Positions 1 through 11,194 of a stretch of 64,000 nt of DNA are shown piece by piece; within the stretch, counting starts at the first letter, position 1, and each line of letters opens with the position of its first letter. The translations under genes and the position numbers were made by a program. The DNA is from Lycocorax pyrrhopterus obiensis (taxonomy: Eukaryota; Chordata; Aves; Passeriformes; Paradisaeidae): positions 248,001-312,000 of the forward strand of contig JACSVZ010000039.1 in the NCBI GenBank assembly GCA_014706295.1, written 5' to 3'. The notes beneath the pieces are model-generated. The model worked only from the letters and a program-made list of their open reading frames with translations, had not been told where the DNA came from and did not search any database.

Positions 1-1004
1 GTAAATTCAGCAAGGGTATTTTGTGTAGTTTTAAAAGGATTCTTTAGTGCTTTCATTCCTTTCATTTGGTTTGCTCTACAAATGGCAGCTGAAATATTTT
101 CACAACTGCAGATGAGCAGAGGGCATATGCCATGGAGTCGTCACGCAGCAAAAATCACAGCATGTGGGAGTATAAATATGACATTGAACATTTACTGGTT
201 GTTCAGAGACCTATGATAAACCCAGAGCAGAAACATAAATCTTCCTTCTTCATTTAAGACTATACCTGAATAATGTAGTCTTGTGTTCTAATTTAAATAC
301 AGGGGGTGGTTTTTCTTTGGTTTTTTGGGGGGGGGGGGGGGAGGGAACAACTAATTTACAGAAGGGTAAAAGAGCCAACTGTCTTGACTTTTTAATTTTT
401 GCTGTTATCTTTCATTACTGAGGTGGTTAAATCTTCTGGGATGCAATATGCCTACACTTAGGCATAGGATGCTATAAAAGATGAAGCTGTATAACTGAGC
501 ACATGTAGGCAAATAAGGTCCCTTTTATCACTGCTCAATATTAAAAATAAAAATCTCATAAAGCATGAGATGGAAAACTCAATCAAGTTCATATGTACTG
601 TAAAAACTCATATGAATATGAATACTTTTTTACCAGTAATAAAAGTCTAAAATGAAGAGGTATGAACTCGAGAAACTGATTTTGAATGAAGATACTGATA
701 TCTCAAATTCAGCAGGAGAGAATTACAGGGAGCCCAGAGAAAGCAGGGAACTAAGCTTAAAATAAATTCTTTTCTTTGACATTCATTGGGGAACATGCCC
801 AACCATACAATTTTCCTTTATAGGAGGCAAGTCTGAGGACCTGTCTCAATATGAAAAGACACCAGAAGAGTTTTAGAAAAGTCTGTGGTAAAGGAAGAAT
901 AAAACTCCTGGTATCTGGCAGTATAAGCCAAGTGTGTATCTGCTGAACTCAGGGTTGAGTTTGCTGAACAATTAGTTGTAGCTCCAACTTATTATTTAAA
1001 ATGA
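1..1004. other. unique AT-rich non-coding sequence with a G15 run
   Basis: I see no gene, exon or recognisable transposon here. The sequence is AT-rich and stop codons are frequent in all frames. The only distinct structure is the homopolymer run of G at 327-341, listed separately. The stretch ends at a T14 run (1005-1018) directly before an old CR1 LINE. Confidence 0.6.
327..341 (+). repeat. poly-G tract (G15)
   Basis: Fifteen consecutive G follow a T-rich run (TTTGGTTTTTT). Such runs can form G-quadruplexes and vary in length through polymerase slippage, so the exact count is likely to be uncertain. It is one of two long G runs in the window, the other being G20 at 52508-52527. Confidence 0.9.
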
Positions 1005-1018
1005 TTTTTTTTTTTTTT
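1005..1018 (+). repeat. poly-T tract (T14)
   Basis: Fourteen consecutive T sit directly upstream of the old LINE that starts near 1020. This may be chance low complexity or may mark an insertion boundary. Confidence 0.85.
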
Positions 1019-1019
1019 G

Positions 1020-2380
1020 GCTCATTCGGGAGTGGCAAATATAACACCAGTTTTTAAGAAAAGGGTTGCAGAAAGCATTCAAGGAACTACAGAACAGTAC
1101 CTCTGACTTTTGTGTTGGACAAATTGGTAGAAGCTGTAAGAAATGACAGAAAAGAGTAGAGGTGAGATACAGCATAGAGGAGAAGACTCAAAGCAGATTT
1201 CATAGACTGAAGTCATCCTTCACAAATCTATTGTAGTTCTGTGAAGAATATGCAAGGGTGATGCAGTTAATAAAAAAAATTTAAAAAGACTTTCAATGAT
1301 ATTTTTAACCACAGAGTCTTGATGATATTAAGACATCATGGGTCAGTAATTGGTTAAATGAAAGAAGCCACAGGGTAGGAGTAAATGATCTCTATTTCAC
1401 AACAGAGAGGAGTATGCACAGCTCCAGCCTCTGTTCTGTTTAGTGTATTCATTAATGATCTGAGAAAGGGGATGAGTGACGTGGTGACAATTGTTGCTTG
1501 ATCAGACAAAATATTTCAGACAAAACTCAGACCAACTACGAAGAGCATTAGAAGGATTCCTTGTTATTATAACTGACTGTAAAATAGAAACGGCCGATGA
1601 AGTCTAGGGCCCAGATATTTTAAATAATGCATCTGGGAAAATCAGTCTCAAATATATGTATGAAATTTTAATTTCCCTGTTAGCTATGTCAATTTGAAGT
1701 TATACATAATTTTCTGAAAAAAATCATTATATGTTTATTGATAACTGAAAGGCAAATGGAATGTTAGAAGACATAAGGAAAGGAACAGAAGATAAAATAG
1801 CTCTTTGTCACTGTTACATATATGGAGTGTTGAGTAGAGAGCTCCCTTAGCCTCAAGATGATATAGAAGAAGTAGAAAAGATACAGAGAAGGACAATAAA
1901 GTTAACCAGAAATTTGAAATGGCTTCTGCACATGGGAAGATTAAATGACTTATGGCTTTTAGTCTGGGAAAGAGACTACTGAGATGTATGTGGTGCGGTT
2001 CAGCTGGAGATGATCATTCCCTGTCTCTCCCAGCCTGTGTACTATGGACAGTGTAATGGTGCTGTTAGACATCTGGCCTAAAACAAACAAGAGGAAGTTC
2101 ATTTCCACACAACCTGTAATAGAGCTCAGGAGCTCATTGCTATATGATGTGTCAGATGTAAAAGTAGAAATGCAAATTGGATGGATCTGGAGAATCAAGG
2201 CCATTGAGAACAAACTGGCACAAAGCAGCCTCAAACACCTGCTTGCTGGGAATATCAGCTGTGGTCAGCAGGGCTCTCTGTGTGCCATGTTTCCTGGCAG
2301 AAGCATCTGCTGATAGCCAGAGACTGGCTACAGGAATGAATGGACCTTTAGTTTGACTGAAGTTTCTTAAAATATTTATG
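1020..2380 (+). mobile_element. old, degenerate CR1/L3-type LINE, ORF2 reverse-transcriptase region to 3' end
   Basis: This is a dead non-LTR retrotransposon copy, collinear with CR1/L3-type LINEs of birds and reptiles over about 1.36 kb. In order it shows the start of the RT domain (about 1030-1130, reading like VANITPVFKK), a segment reading WLNERSHRVGVNDLYFT (from 1351), and FINDLRKGMSDVV (from 1448). Next comes the decayed position of the catalytic FADDTK box, where an in-frame TGA lies at about 1496-1498. The later landmarks are the region matching 'QRRTIKLTRN' and 'RLNDLWLLVWERDY' (about 1888-1980), the 'KTNKRKFISTQPVIEL' region (about 2082-2128), and the 3' end near 2310-2370 (SPETGYRNEWTFSLTEV-like). 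The first two RT segments lie in different frames, so frameshifts as well as stops have accumulated. It has no coding capacity. Subfamily assignment is from memory. Confidence 0.88.
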
Positions 2381-2384
2381 CTTA

Positions 2385-3335
2385 TCTCCATTCTGTCAGA
2401 TGTATGGAGTTAATGCTGGTCTTCGCTATTGACTGAATGATCAAAGGCTGGCCTGTGTCAGAGAACTCAGGTGGCTGCTGTGCCTCAAAACCTTCTACTA
2501 GCAGGAGGTTGTGGCTCTGCTGAGCTGAGCCCTGCTTTCAGGCTTCCCCAGCACTTCTGCTCTGTCACTCTCCTGGACTTTCTTTTTCCCTCCCAAGCCT
2601 TGATTTTCTTCAAAGATGGGTTTTGAGTTTTGTTCTTTGTAAGGAAGGTAAGTTCAAGGTGGTGCTTTGAGGAGGCACATGAGCATGATTCCAGCACATC
2701 TGTGTGTTAGTCTCATAGCAAAATGCCTTGTGTTACTTCCCGGCATGGAGTGAGCAGTACAAGCTCTGCTGTCAGGATCTTCTCTGCCTGCTTGCTGTGG
2801 AGGAAGGAAAGGTGCCCACTAATGAGGCAGGTGATTCATTATGGTATGAAACAGGCTGACTAGGGCTCCTCTGTAAATAACTTTTGGCTGTGTTTTCTGT
2901 CAGACAGGTGGAAGCTTCTTATTTGTATGCAATAATGACACGTGCTTATCAAAGAGTGATAATGCAAGGAACAAACAAATGACATTTCCAGTATTAATAT
3001 GTAAATTACATCCTAAGAAGAAATGATCAAGCACTCCTGAAATACAGCAGCAAGCACTAATTGCATTCCTTGCCCTTCAGTATGCTGTGCACTGTAGATA
3101 GCTCTTTTCCCTAAATGAGCATTTAAAGCTTTAATTTTTTCTGCTTCTTCATACCTAAATATTTCAGATTTTTTTTCCTAAATTTGTTGCACTGTTTGCA
3201 TATACTGCTTTATTGTACCTCTTAAGAAGGTGACGTGACCAAAGGTTTGCTAGAACAGCCTTTGTGTGCTCTGGTTCCCTAGAAATATCTGTAAATTATT
3301 CGTAGCTTGGAAACAGCAGGCAGAGTGCTGAGGTG
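2385..3335. other. unique non-coding sequence, nothing recognised
   Basis: I find no gene, RNA gene or repeat that I can name. Composition is mixed with T-rich patches. The longest open frame, about 70 codons on the minus strand near 2485-2697, has no recognisable domain and fits chance. Confidence 0.55.
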
Positions 3336-3339
3336 GATT

Positions 3340-3620
3340 TCTGTGTGAGAAACCATTCCAAATAACCCTCTTTTGGAAACACATCCAGCCCTATCTTGAA
3401 AACTGATTAAGGGTTTTTGTTTGGTTCCTAGTACATTTTTTCTGGAAATCTGTTCCAGAATTTCAGTCTCCAGATGACTGGAAATCTCATTTCTTAGTAA
3501 CCATTTTCTTCATATGTCAACACTCTCTGTGCGTTTGGAAAGTTCTTCTCTTGCATTTTCTTCTTGAAGCATTTGGAACACAGTTGCACTCTCTGTCTGG
3601 ATGTGGCATCTTTGCTTTTT
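3340..3620 (-). mobile_element. possible very old CR1 LINE fragment (3' region)
   Basis: Read on the + strand, the order of short matches follows the reverse complement of a CR1 3' region: 'CCAGCCCTATCTTGAAAACT' near 3387, then 'GGAAATCTGTTCCAG' near 3443, then 'AAAGTTCTTCTC' near 3538. These correspond to the usual antisense series of cluster, 'CTTGAACACTTCCAGGG', 'CAACCTGTTCCAG' and 'AAGAATTTCTTCC'. Divergence is high and the terminal ATTCTATG octamers are not visible, so the call is tentative. Confidence 0.4.
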
Positions 3621-3624
3621 TTGA

Positions 3625-6600
3625 GCTGAATAAGTAATTTTGTAATAGTGCCCCCCCCCCTTATAAGATGAATCCCCATTTTTCCAGTGTTCTAACCACT
3701 ATTCTTTGAACATGGGACAGCTTGAGTTCCTTTCTTTAACAGTAGCTGTTAGGAAATGTATGTGTTGTGTGAACTGGGGCCTTCCTTATCAGGACTTAAC
3801 CCAACAGTGCTGCTCCTCCACTGTCTGTACATAAGAAGTAGGATGACTATGAATCCTATGGAGGTTATGGAGACTGGTACAAAATACCTTTCCAGATCAA
3901 GCGTCTCCAAGTGAAAAGATCCTGGTAGAATAGAAAAAAATACCTCAATATTCAAAATAAACTACATGTAGACTATCCAGAGATGAACTGAAGGAACTTA
4001 TGTAGGACGCTTCAGGTTCATCCTTGCTGCTATCCAAGGGACTTATGCAAGCCGAGACTGTGGCCACCCAGCACAGTGCTGTTTTGGGTGACTCATGACT
4101 GGGAATGTGCAATATTTAGGATTCTTTTTCCTTACTGTAGCTGTGCAGAAGGATTACAAGGGGGAAAGATTGACATCGTCTTCTAGCAGCCACTTTTGTT
4201 GGCAGAAGGAGTGAATTGCAAATGATTTTCCAGCTCTGGTATTCCTTTGCCTGTTCATTGGCATTCACTAAGAAGAACTGGTAGATACTGGAAAAGGAAG
4301 GGCCTGGTGGGTGAGACTGATCAGAAATCTCCACTGTACAGAGAGGGAAATTTGTATTGAAGCTTTATTTATGTTTTTAGATGATACTCTGCTGTATCTA
4401 TCATTGGAAGTCGTATAAATTAGTTTAAGAGACAGGATTCCTACATGCAAGTAATAATGGCAATTAGGCATTGGCAGTGGCAAGTAGCAATTCCTACATA
4501 TAAAACACCTGAAATACTTCAACAGCCTTTGCTTTCTGAAAATGTGAGGTACTATTTGTTCTCACTTTCAGCAGGCACAGCGTTGCTATGTAGTAGTAGC
4601 TATTCAGAGGAGTAGATTGGATACACCTGGTTTAAGGTAGTTTTAACGCTGCTTAAAGCTCAGTCAACTCATCTCTACTCATTGCACTTGTGTTTGCTCT
4701 CAATTTCTTAAAGATGGCTTTTACACTGAGACACTAATAATTTCCTTTGCTTTGAAGTCCCACTTCTGAATGTAGCAGTGAGGCGATAGAAGGGGCTGGG
4801 GAGGGTGTTTTATTCATCAAGTAGCTAAAGGGAGACTTGAGGTGATCTCTCTGCCTCTGATGAAATTCATTCCCTTATCTAGAAGCTCTTAAATCATCCC
4901 TGGCAGAGGTGACATTATAAAAATAATACTGAAGAACAAGGGTTCTTGCCCTTGGAATACACTGCATTGCACCAAATGGTAGGCGTTTATTGCTTTTTTT
5001 TTTTCTTTTAGGGAGTCTAGCTGGATGCTTCAGTTTCCTTTAGATTTCTTTGATCAGTTTTTGCAAGTTGATAGATGTTTTTCCCCCTCACATGAATACC
5101 TTGTGAAGTAAGCTACACAAAGATAGCCAGAGCGGTGACTGGTAAACCCCAGGGATTTGCTCTGGGACACTTTGGGTTCATCCCTGTCCCAGTTTCAGGG
5201 GCTTTGGGGAACTCAGCCCTGGCTTGCCATTCACCACCTCTGAAGTGGTCTGACAGTCTTCCTCCTTCTGACAGTATAAAGAGGTGGAAGCTGACACACT
5301 CAGGTGAATTTGTTCATAGAACAGAGGCAGTTTGTTGGTTCGGGGTTTTTTTTGACAGTGAAAGCAATACTTAAGCTGTGCTGAAGATGAATTATGGGAT
5401 ATATGGAAAGCCTGCTAGTTAGAAGGACACTAATATCTGTCCCTTTATGTAGATTATTAAAAAAAAATAATAACCAAACTCTGGGAGACAGCCAAGAAAG
5501 GATGAAGGTGGTGAGTCTATGCCATTATATTCAATGGGGACCTAATTCAGTCTGGATGGAGAGATTTATGCACAGATAATGTTATTTTGAAGTAATTTCT
5601 GTTGTTTGTAGTGATTTTTCAGGACTTTAGGATATTTTGGAATATCCCTTGGTTTAATTTGTTCTGGAGGCATGTCAAATATGGTTTAATGAGCTTGTTT
5701 AAATTCTGGTCAGGAGTTTTTCTCCTGTATCATAACAGACTATTTGAGCTCTTCTATTATGCAAAATATTTAGTGTGTGTGTGAAAACTTACTGCTGGTC
5801 TGCAGTTCAGCAACAGTAGTAAATAGCTTACTAGTTTAAATATCGTGTGCCACTAGAAGCAGAAGGGGGCTTTTGGGTGACTTATGGCTCAGGTGTCCAA
5901 GGTGACAGCTCAGATTTTAGTCAGGAAGATGAGACACTTTTTAAAGAATATCCACAACTTAGCCAGGAGATTTGGCTGCAAATACATCATATGGTCCAAG
6001 AAGCAAGTAAACAACTAGAATAACCTGATTTCTATAGCTTTTATATATTTTAGATCATCACTTGGTGCAGCTGTTCCATTTTTCATTTTTCTTTGAATAT
6101 ACTGGAATGATTTCTGCCACATAGTTTCAATACTGGTTTCTAGAATACCATGAATGGCTTGAAACAGGAGCTGAGAATGACAACGTGTCAGCCACAGCAG
6201 CTACTGCTGTCCTCTGAGCAGCTGCTCAGTCTTAGTGACAACTGAGGGCTTCTAATAAAAAAGACATTTTACTGTGTACACCCAATTAATTTGCCTGATT
6301 TACAGAATGTGACAAGTAATCCTCACCTTCAGATCAGTTCTGAGACACGGTAAGATGTTGAGAGGCTTTCCAGCAGCAAAGTTTTAAGCATAATAATCTA
6401 ACTTACAGTATGGTGTTCTCTTTAGCATAACATAGCTTTACAAATTGGCTGTCTCTGACCTTGATACTCTCTCATCTGGACTGTGATAATGGTGAATTTC
6501 AAGAGTGCTTCTTGTTATCTGATATGGGAAATGTTATTTGGGAATCTTAGGGCAGTAGTGTACAGAGGTGTCTCCTCCAGGAGACAGCTTCGTGCTGTCT

Positions 6601-8030
6601 GGACAGTGTGAAACTCACTTGGGTTTTTTTTTTTCAGGCATTATGGAATTCAGGTTTGTTCAGGGAACTTCTGCATAGGATGAAAGGATTGCATCAGCTT
6701 TTACCTGCCTCCTGGTTGCTGGTTTGTGGCCCACAGTCCTATAGGTTGGTGAAGTCCCTGGGTACCAGGGTGGCTTCGGAAGGGGTGAGCAGTAAGGCTG
6801 CTCTGACATGTATGGGGGTGGGAGCAGGCCATTCCAATGACTTTCTAAATCTCTATTGTAACCCCTAGACCATACTAATTTCAGCATCATTTGGCTGCTT
6901 TTGTTAAAAAATCTGCCACTGATGTGGCATTCAGCTGGATGTGAAACTTTTAAAGAGCTTTCAGGTGCAGAGGGAAAGCAGTATTGTGTTCAAAATTGCC
7001 ACCAGGAGTCTATCAAGCCTGAAGTCTTAATGGGGCTGAGGCCATGGTGCTCTGTCCTACAGGAGATATGTTCATGCATTGGAGAAAAGTCACTGACAGC
7101 CTCCTAAGGAAGCATGTGAAGCTGGACATCCAAAAGGAGAAGTTTGTAGCCTTGACTGCAGTAGGCTCTGTGTAGGGAGTAGCCTGTGGAATAGTGCATT
7201 GCCCTTGTGAGTGAACTGGGAGCTTGCTGTGTCATCAATAAAACTGCTCTTAAAGACAGCAGTGACTTTATTGGAGTCCCATATACACATGGGGCCTCTT
7301 TTGTGAAAGATTTCTGTCCCAAATGTGATAATGAGCTGATATTTCATTACTGCTTATGTTTAATTTTTCCATGCATCAGTGTCACTGGTTGAAGTAATAT
7401 AGCCAGGTAATCAAACTGAGACCTGAGACCCTGGTCTGTGTCCCAGAACAGTGGCCTGGACGAAGTCATGGTGGCAAAATTCCATCTGATTTCAAAGAGG
7501 GCTGGCTGTCATCCACAGCAATAGACTACCCCTGTCCCTAGCACTAATAGACTAAAACCATTTTCAGCTTAGCTTGTCATGCTTTATTCAGCACTTTATT
7601 ATCAAGCATCTTTCATATTGTAAGCAATTTTACAATGCATATAGAGGTAGTAAAACAAGCAGTGATTCTGTAACTCCTAAAATTCACTTAGAATGATGGC
7701 ATATCATTCTAAGTTTTATTTTGTGTGACTTCCAAGGGGGAAAAAAAGCATTAGAAGTTTTGTGTTTGAACATTTTCCTTAAAGAGAGTTTGTCTGACAG
7801 ATGTGAACTCTTATTTGATGCTGCTATTTCATTTTTCAAATAATGTAATTGCATATATTTAAGGGAACTAATTCAAATCACTTAAAACCAAAATATTCTC
7901 CTCATCAGAGAACTGATTTCTAAGGCTTAAAAAGGTAAATAAAGTGTGAATCACTTTGTGTGTGGAAGCTCTGTTGTAGGAAGCTCCAGGTAACTTTTCT
8001 GAGAATGGAGAGGGTATGTGTGGAGGTGCA
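3625..8030. other. unique non-coding sequence, 4.4 kb
   Basis: I see no supported gene. The stretch holds a C10 run (3651-3660), a T11 run followed by CTTTTAG (4994-5010) and a polypyrimidine/CAG at about 6627-6638. The last two look like splice acceptors, but no exon-like open frame with a donor follows. A short hairpin (5630-5647, 7-bp stem) and a much stronger 12-bp hairpin (7686-7714) are present, and the latter is listed separately. Confidence 0.55.
7686..7714. repeat. perfect 12-bp inverted repeat with 5-nt loop
   Basis: ACTTAGAATGAT (7686-7697), loop GGCAT (7698-7702), then ATCATTCTAAGT (7703-7714), an exact reverse complement of the first arm. By my estimate fewer than 0.05 such stems with loops of 3-8 nt are expected by chance in 64 kb at this composition. 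It is too short for a typical microRNA precursor, because pairing stops outside the 12 bp apart from a few A/T bases. It could be a cruciform-prone palindrome, a binding site for a dimeric factor or a relic of a small inverted-repeat element. Confidence 0.8.
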
Positions 8031-8035
8031 AGGCA

Positions 8036-8180
8036 AGTGTGTGTGTGTGTATATATATACATATATGTATATGCACTCATACATACATATATATCCATAC
8101 CTATACATATATATACACATGTGAATATATATATATATATGCTTGCTTGTGAACATTTATATGTAAATATGTGCACATAG
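8036..8180. repeat. compound (GT)n/(TA)n/(CA)-rich microsatellite
   Basis: The tract starts with (GT)n at 8037-8050, runs into TATATATATAC and continues through imperfect ATACAT/ATATGTAT units and a (TA)n block (8124-8140) to GTGCACATAG. Nearly all of it alternates purine and pyrimidine. The long open frame on its minus strand (7868-8383) is a by-product of this repeat, giving runs of Y, I, H, C and M. Confidence 0.92.
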
Positions 8181-8184
8181 ACAC

Positions 8185-10015
8185 CCCCACAGACATCAGT
8201 GCAGAACTTCAGTTGCAGGACGAGTGCCATCTGACTACCATATTGTACTGCCCCAGTACCAGAGGAGGACAGGGTCTTGTAAAGTATATAACAAATAAGT
8301 TTAAAGAGGAAGGAGACAGTAAAGGAGGAAAGAAGGTGGGGATGAAACCACAAGATGATATAAATTATCTGTGGGCCCTGCATGGTGTTTATGAGTCACT
8401 GCAAAACACCTTTAGTGAGAGGTGTGGGTTGTCCCTGACTGCTGTTAACATGTAAGGATCATTACCTGGCTGATAGATGTTGCAACAGAGGTAGGTCTTG
8501 AGGAGAGATTTGAAAGAGAAGATTTCCATCAGATCTTTTTCAAAGGGTACATTTGCTCCTTTACATCAGTTGGAGTTCCCAGAGCTGAATCATTAATAAG
8601 CATTTTTTTCTGATGAAGTTCAGAGACCCACAGCACTGAGAGCAGGATGAAAGTAAAGCTTGAGAGAGTTGCCATATACTCAACCCCACAAGGGCTCACT
8701 CTTCCAATAGTTGCCTCATGTTTTCTGGAAACTGTTGTGGGTAAATGAGTCATGGCTATGCAGTATAATTTCCCTGGTCAGCATGTTCTGGGAGTGTTTT
8801 TCAGGACAGCATGAGGCAGGCTACAGTCATGGGAGTGACCTGAGGAGGTTGGTGCTGCCAGTCCTGGTAAGCGAAGGGCTGAACTAGTGTGAGTCCTGCA
8901 GCAAATCACCAAGTCTCGATCCAGGGCAAAGCTTTTAAGTACTTCAGGAAGGAAAACACAATTTTGCTAAGTCTGATTTCTCAGGTCTGTAAAAACCCTT
9001 TCAGAGTACATGTATGCAGCACAGAACCAAAGGCACTGTTCTTACGGAATGGTATCTCAAGAAGAAAAGTTGATTTACTTCGGTCTTCAAATCCCTGTTA
9101 AAACTTTGACTTTTATATCAAGGTAGTAAATTTTAGTTAGAGATGGATGGAACAGGTAGGACTTTCTTTCAAAAGGGATTTGTTTCTTTTAAATAGGGTT
9201 TGTGTTTTTATCTCATATGCAGGATTTTATCTGTACAACTTTAGGGATTAGAGTTTTACAGTAAGTATCTACACAGCTTGCTGAGGATGGTACAAGGCAG
9301 GTGCCTACCTATCACTGAGGACACGGATTATAAGTAACACATTCTTTCCTTTCTGTGGACAAAGGCAGGAGATCCATTTGGGCTCACATCTAGCCTTTTA
9401 TACCTTAACCTATGTCTGCTCATGCTGCTGAAGGAAGGATTTATGGACACCTTTTTTATCACCACAGCAATCACACAGTGATTTTCTTACACTCCCCACC
9501 ACCATGGGAGGAAAGACTGAGTTCAACATTTCTTTCCGAGTGGAAATGGGGCTTCTACATTTGGGCGTGCCCTACTGGGACTCATTGTGAAAAAGGATTG
9601 TTCATCTGCTGTAAAATATTAATGAGACCAGTCTAGATTTGTGCCTTGAAATTCAGCCTGCTGAAAGCTTAATGTGGTACAGATTTTGGCACTCGTTTGG
9701 CTCATTTCTAGCCAGGGCGGTACTCTGATTTACATGTTATTCAAAGAGCCAGCTAGACAAGATTGATCTCAATTATTAAAGTGATCATGAAATGTTATGT
9801 AGATAGATTAATTTCATACAGGCCAGCAGTTGGGCGCTAAGAGAAACTAGATTTGAGTCAGTCATTTCCCAGCCCTCCACAATCATCCCCTTTGTTCTTA
9901 TTCAAGTGCAACAACCACAGTCAAGCACAGTGCAATAGCCAGAGAAACTCTGGAGAACCATAGCCCAGGGAGGCAATGATTCTACTCACATTGTGAGCAG
10001 TGGTAGCATTCTATT
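8185..10015. other. unique non-coding sequence, nothing recognised
   Basis: No gene, RNA or transposon could be supported. Open frames are under 95 codons, overlap on opposite strands and show no known motif. There are G/A-rich and T-rich patches but no ordered repeat. Confidence 0.55.
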
Positions 10016-10017
10016 TA

Positions 10018-10175
10018 TCATAGAATCATAGAATGGTTTGGGTTGGGGAGGAACCTTAAAGATCATCTAGTTCTAACCCTCTGTCATGGGCAGAGACAAC
10101 TTCCACTAGACCAGGTTGCTCAAAGACCCATCCAGCCTGGCCTTGAACACTTCCAGGGTTGATGCATATCCTGTA
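10018..10175 (-). mobile_element. CR1 LINE, 5'-truncated 3' end (antisense)
   Basis: The + strand opens with TCATAGAATCATAGAATGG, the reverse complement of the tandem ATTCTATG octamers that end CR1 elements. It is followed by GGTTTGGGTTGGGGAGGAACC, CTTAAAGATCATCTAGTTCT, the GGGCAGAGACAACTTCCAC block, CTAGACCAGGTTGCTCAAAG and CCATCCAGCCTGGCCTTGAA. Similarity fades after CACTTCCAGGGTTGATG, where truncation occurs. The length of about 160 bp is typical for 5'-truncated CR1 copies, and no coding part is present. Its low divergence compared with the copy at 1020 shows that it is younger. Confidence 0.96.
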
Positions 10176-10179
10176 TGGA

Positions 10180-11150
10180 AAGTCCATTACCTCAGCTGAA
10201 TGCATGTTCATAAAAGCTGTTTGTTACTTTCTTTACTCATTTTATTGGTAAGTAAAAGCAAACAGCTGTCTTCTTCTTTCAGTGTCTTTGCCTTTTTTTT
10301 TCTCCCCCTCTGTGAGCTTCAGAAGTTTCCTTAGAATCACTTAGATAAAACTTGTGCTAACAGATGATTGACAGAACAACTTCGGCATAAGGCACCTGTT
10401 GTGCCTGTGACTACTTTTCTGACTCTCAGCAAATGTGTTTCAGACCATTTGTGGGCTGGAGGCCACAGAGTTTTGTTTTCAGGCTGCTGAAAGCAGAGTC
10501 CTGCTGTCATTTCCAAAGAACATGGCAGTAGTTTTTTTTCCCCATTAGATGAAGGGCTTTTTCCTCTTATTTTTCTAATCTCTATCTAAACTCTTTATCT
10601 TTGAATCCTTTCTTAATAATTTCACTTCCTTGTTCCTTTCTCCCTCTTCCCCCACACATTTATCCCTGAAAATAACAAGTGTGTCCAACTTCTGTTTCAA
10701 AGACAGGTTTTATTTTAGCTTGCTTTTTTTTCTGAGCAAATATGAAATATGAAAACGTGCTGCATTTGTCTGATGATCGGTTGTCCACAATCCTGCTAAC
10801 ACTGGCCCCAAACATTTTGACACAGGAGCTGATTTCATCCAAGTTTGTCAGAAATGTAAAGACAAGAAAAACAACAAACCGCTATGAAAATAATAAACAC
10901 CAATGTGAAAATAGTTGGTCAAGTAGAGGGGGCAGAGGGTTCATGCCCCATCAGGGGAGAAGCTGATGTGAAATCATGTTGCTTAGGCATCAGAGAGTCC
11001 AGAGGAGAGCACAGACTTGAGATACAGATCTGCAGGAAACCAAGTGTCATCATCTCTGCTGCTTATAGAGTGAGGGATTTAATTTGTCTCTCCTGAGAGA
11101 GACATTGAACTGTTCTTCTTTACTCTCAGGGTGTCATTGTGACTTTTGAA
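10180..11150. other. unique non-coding sequence
   Basis: T-rich, unremarkable sequence. Two overlapping 70-74 codon open frames near 10742-11096 have no recognisable domain. No RNA gene or named repeat was seen. Confidence 0.55.
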
Positions 11151-11153
11151 CAT

Positions 11154-11154
11154 T

Positions 11155-11189
<35 letters not shown>
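11154..11189 (+). repeat. (TTTA)9 microsatellite
   Basis: Nine uninterrupted TTTA units run from 11154 to 11189, framed by ACATT and CAGATT. The tract is pure, so it is likely to be length-variable between individuals. Confidence 0.95.
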
Positions 11190-11194
11190 CAGAT

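Noticed and set aside
6627..6640. Polypyrimidine tract plus CAG, like a splice acceptor
   Set aside because: No exon with a donor and a recognisable reading frame follows. Such tracts are common in T-rich DNA.
7868..8383. 171-codon minus-strand open frame
   Set aside because: Its middle is the translation of the TG/TA/CA microsatellite (runs of Y, I, H, C, M), and no domain or conserved start context is present.
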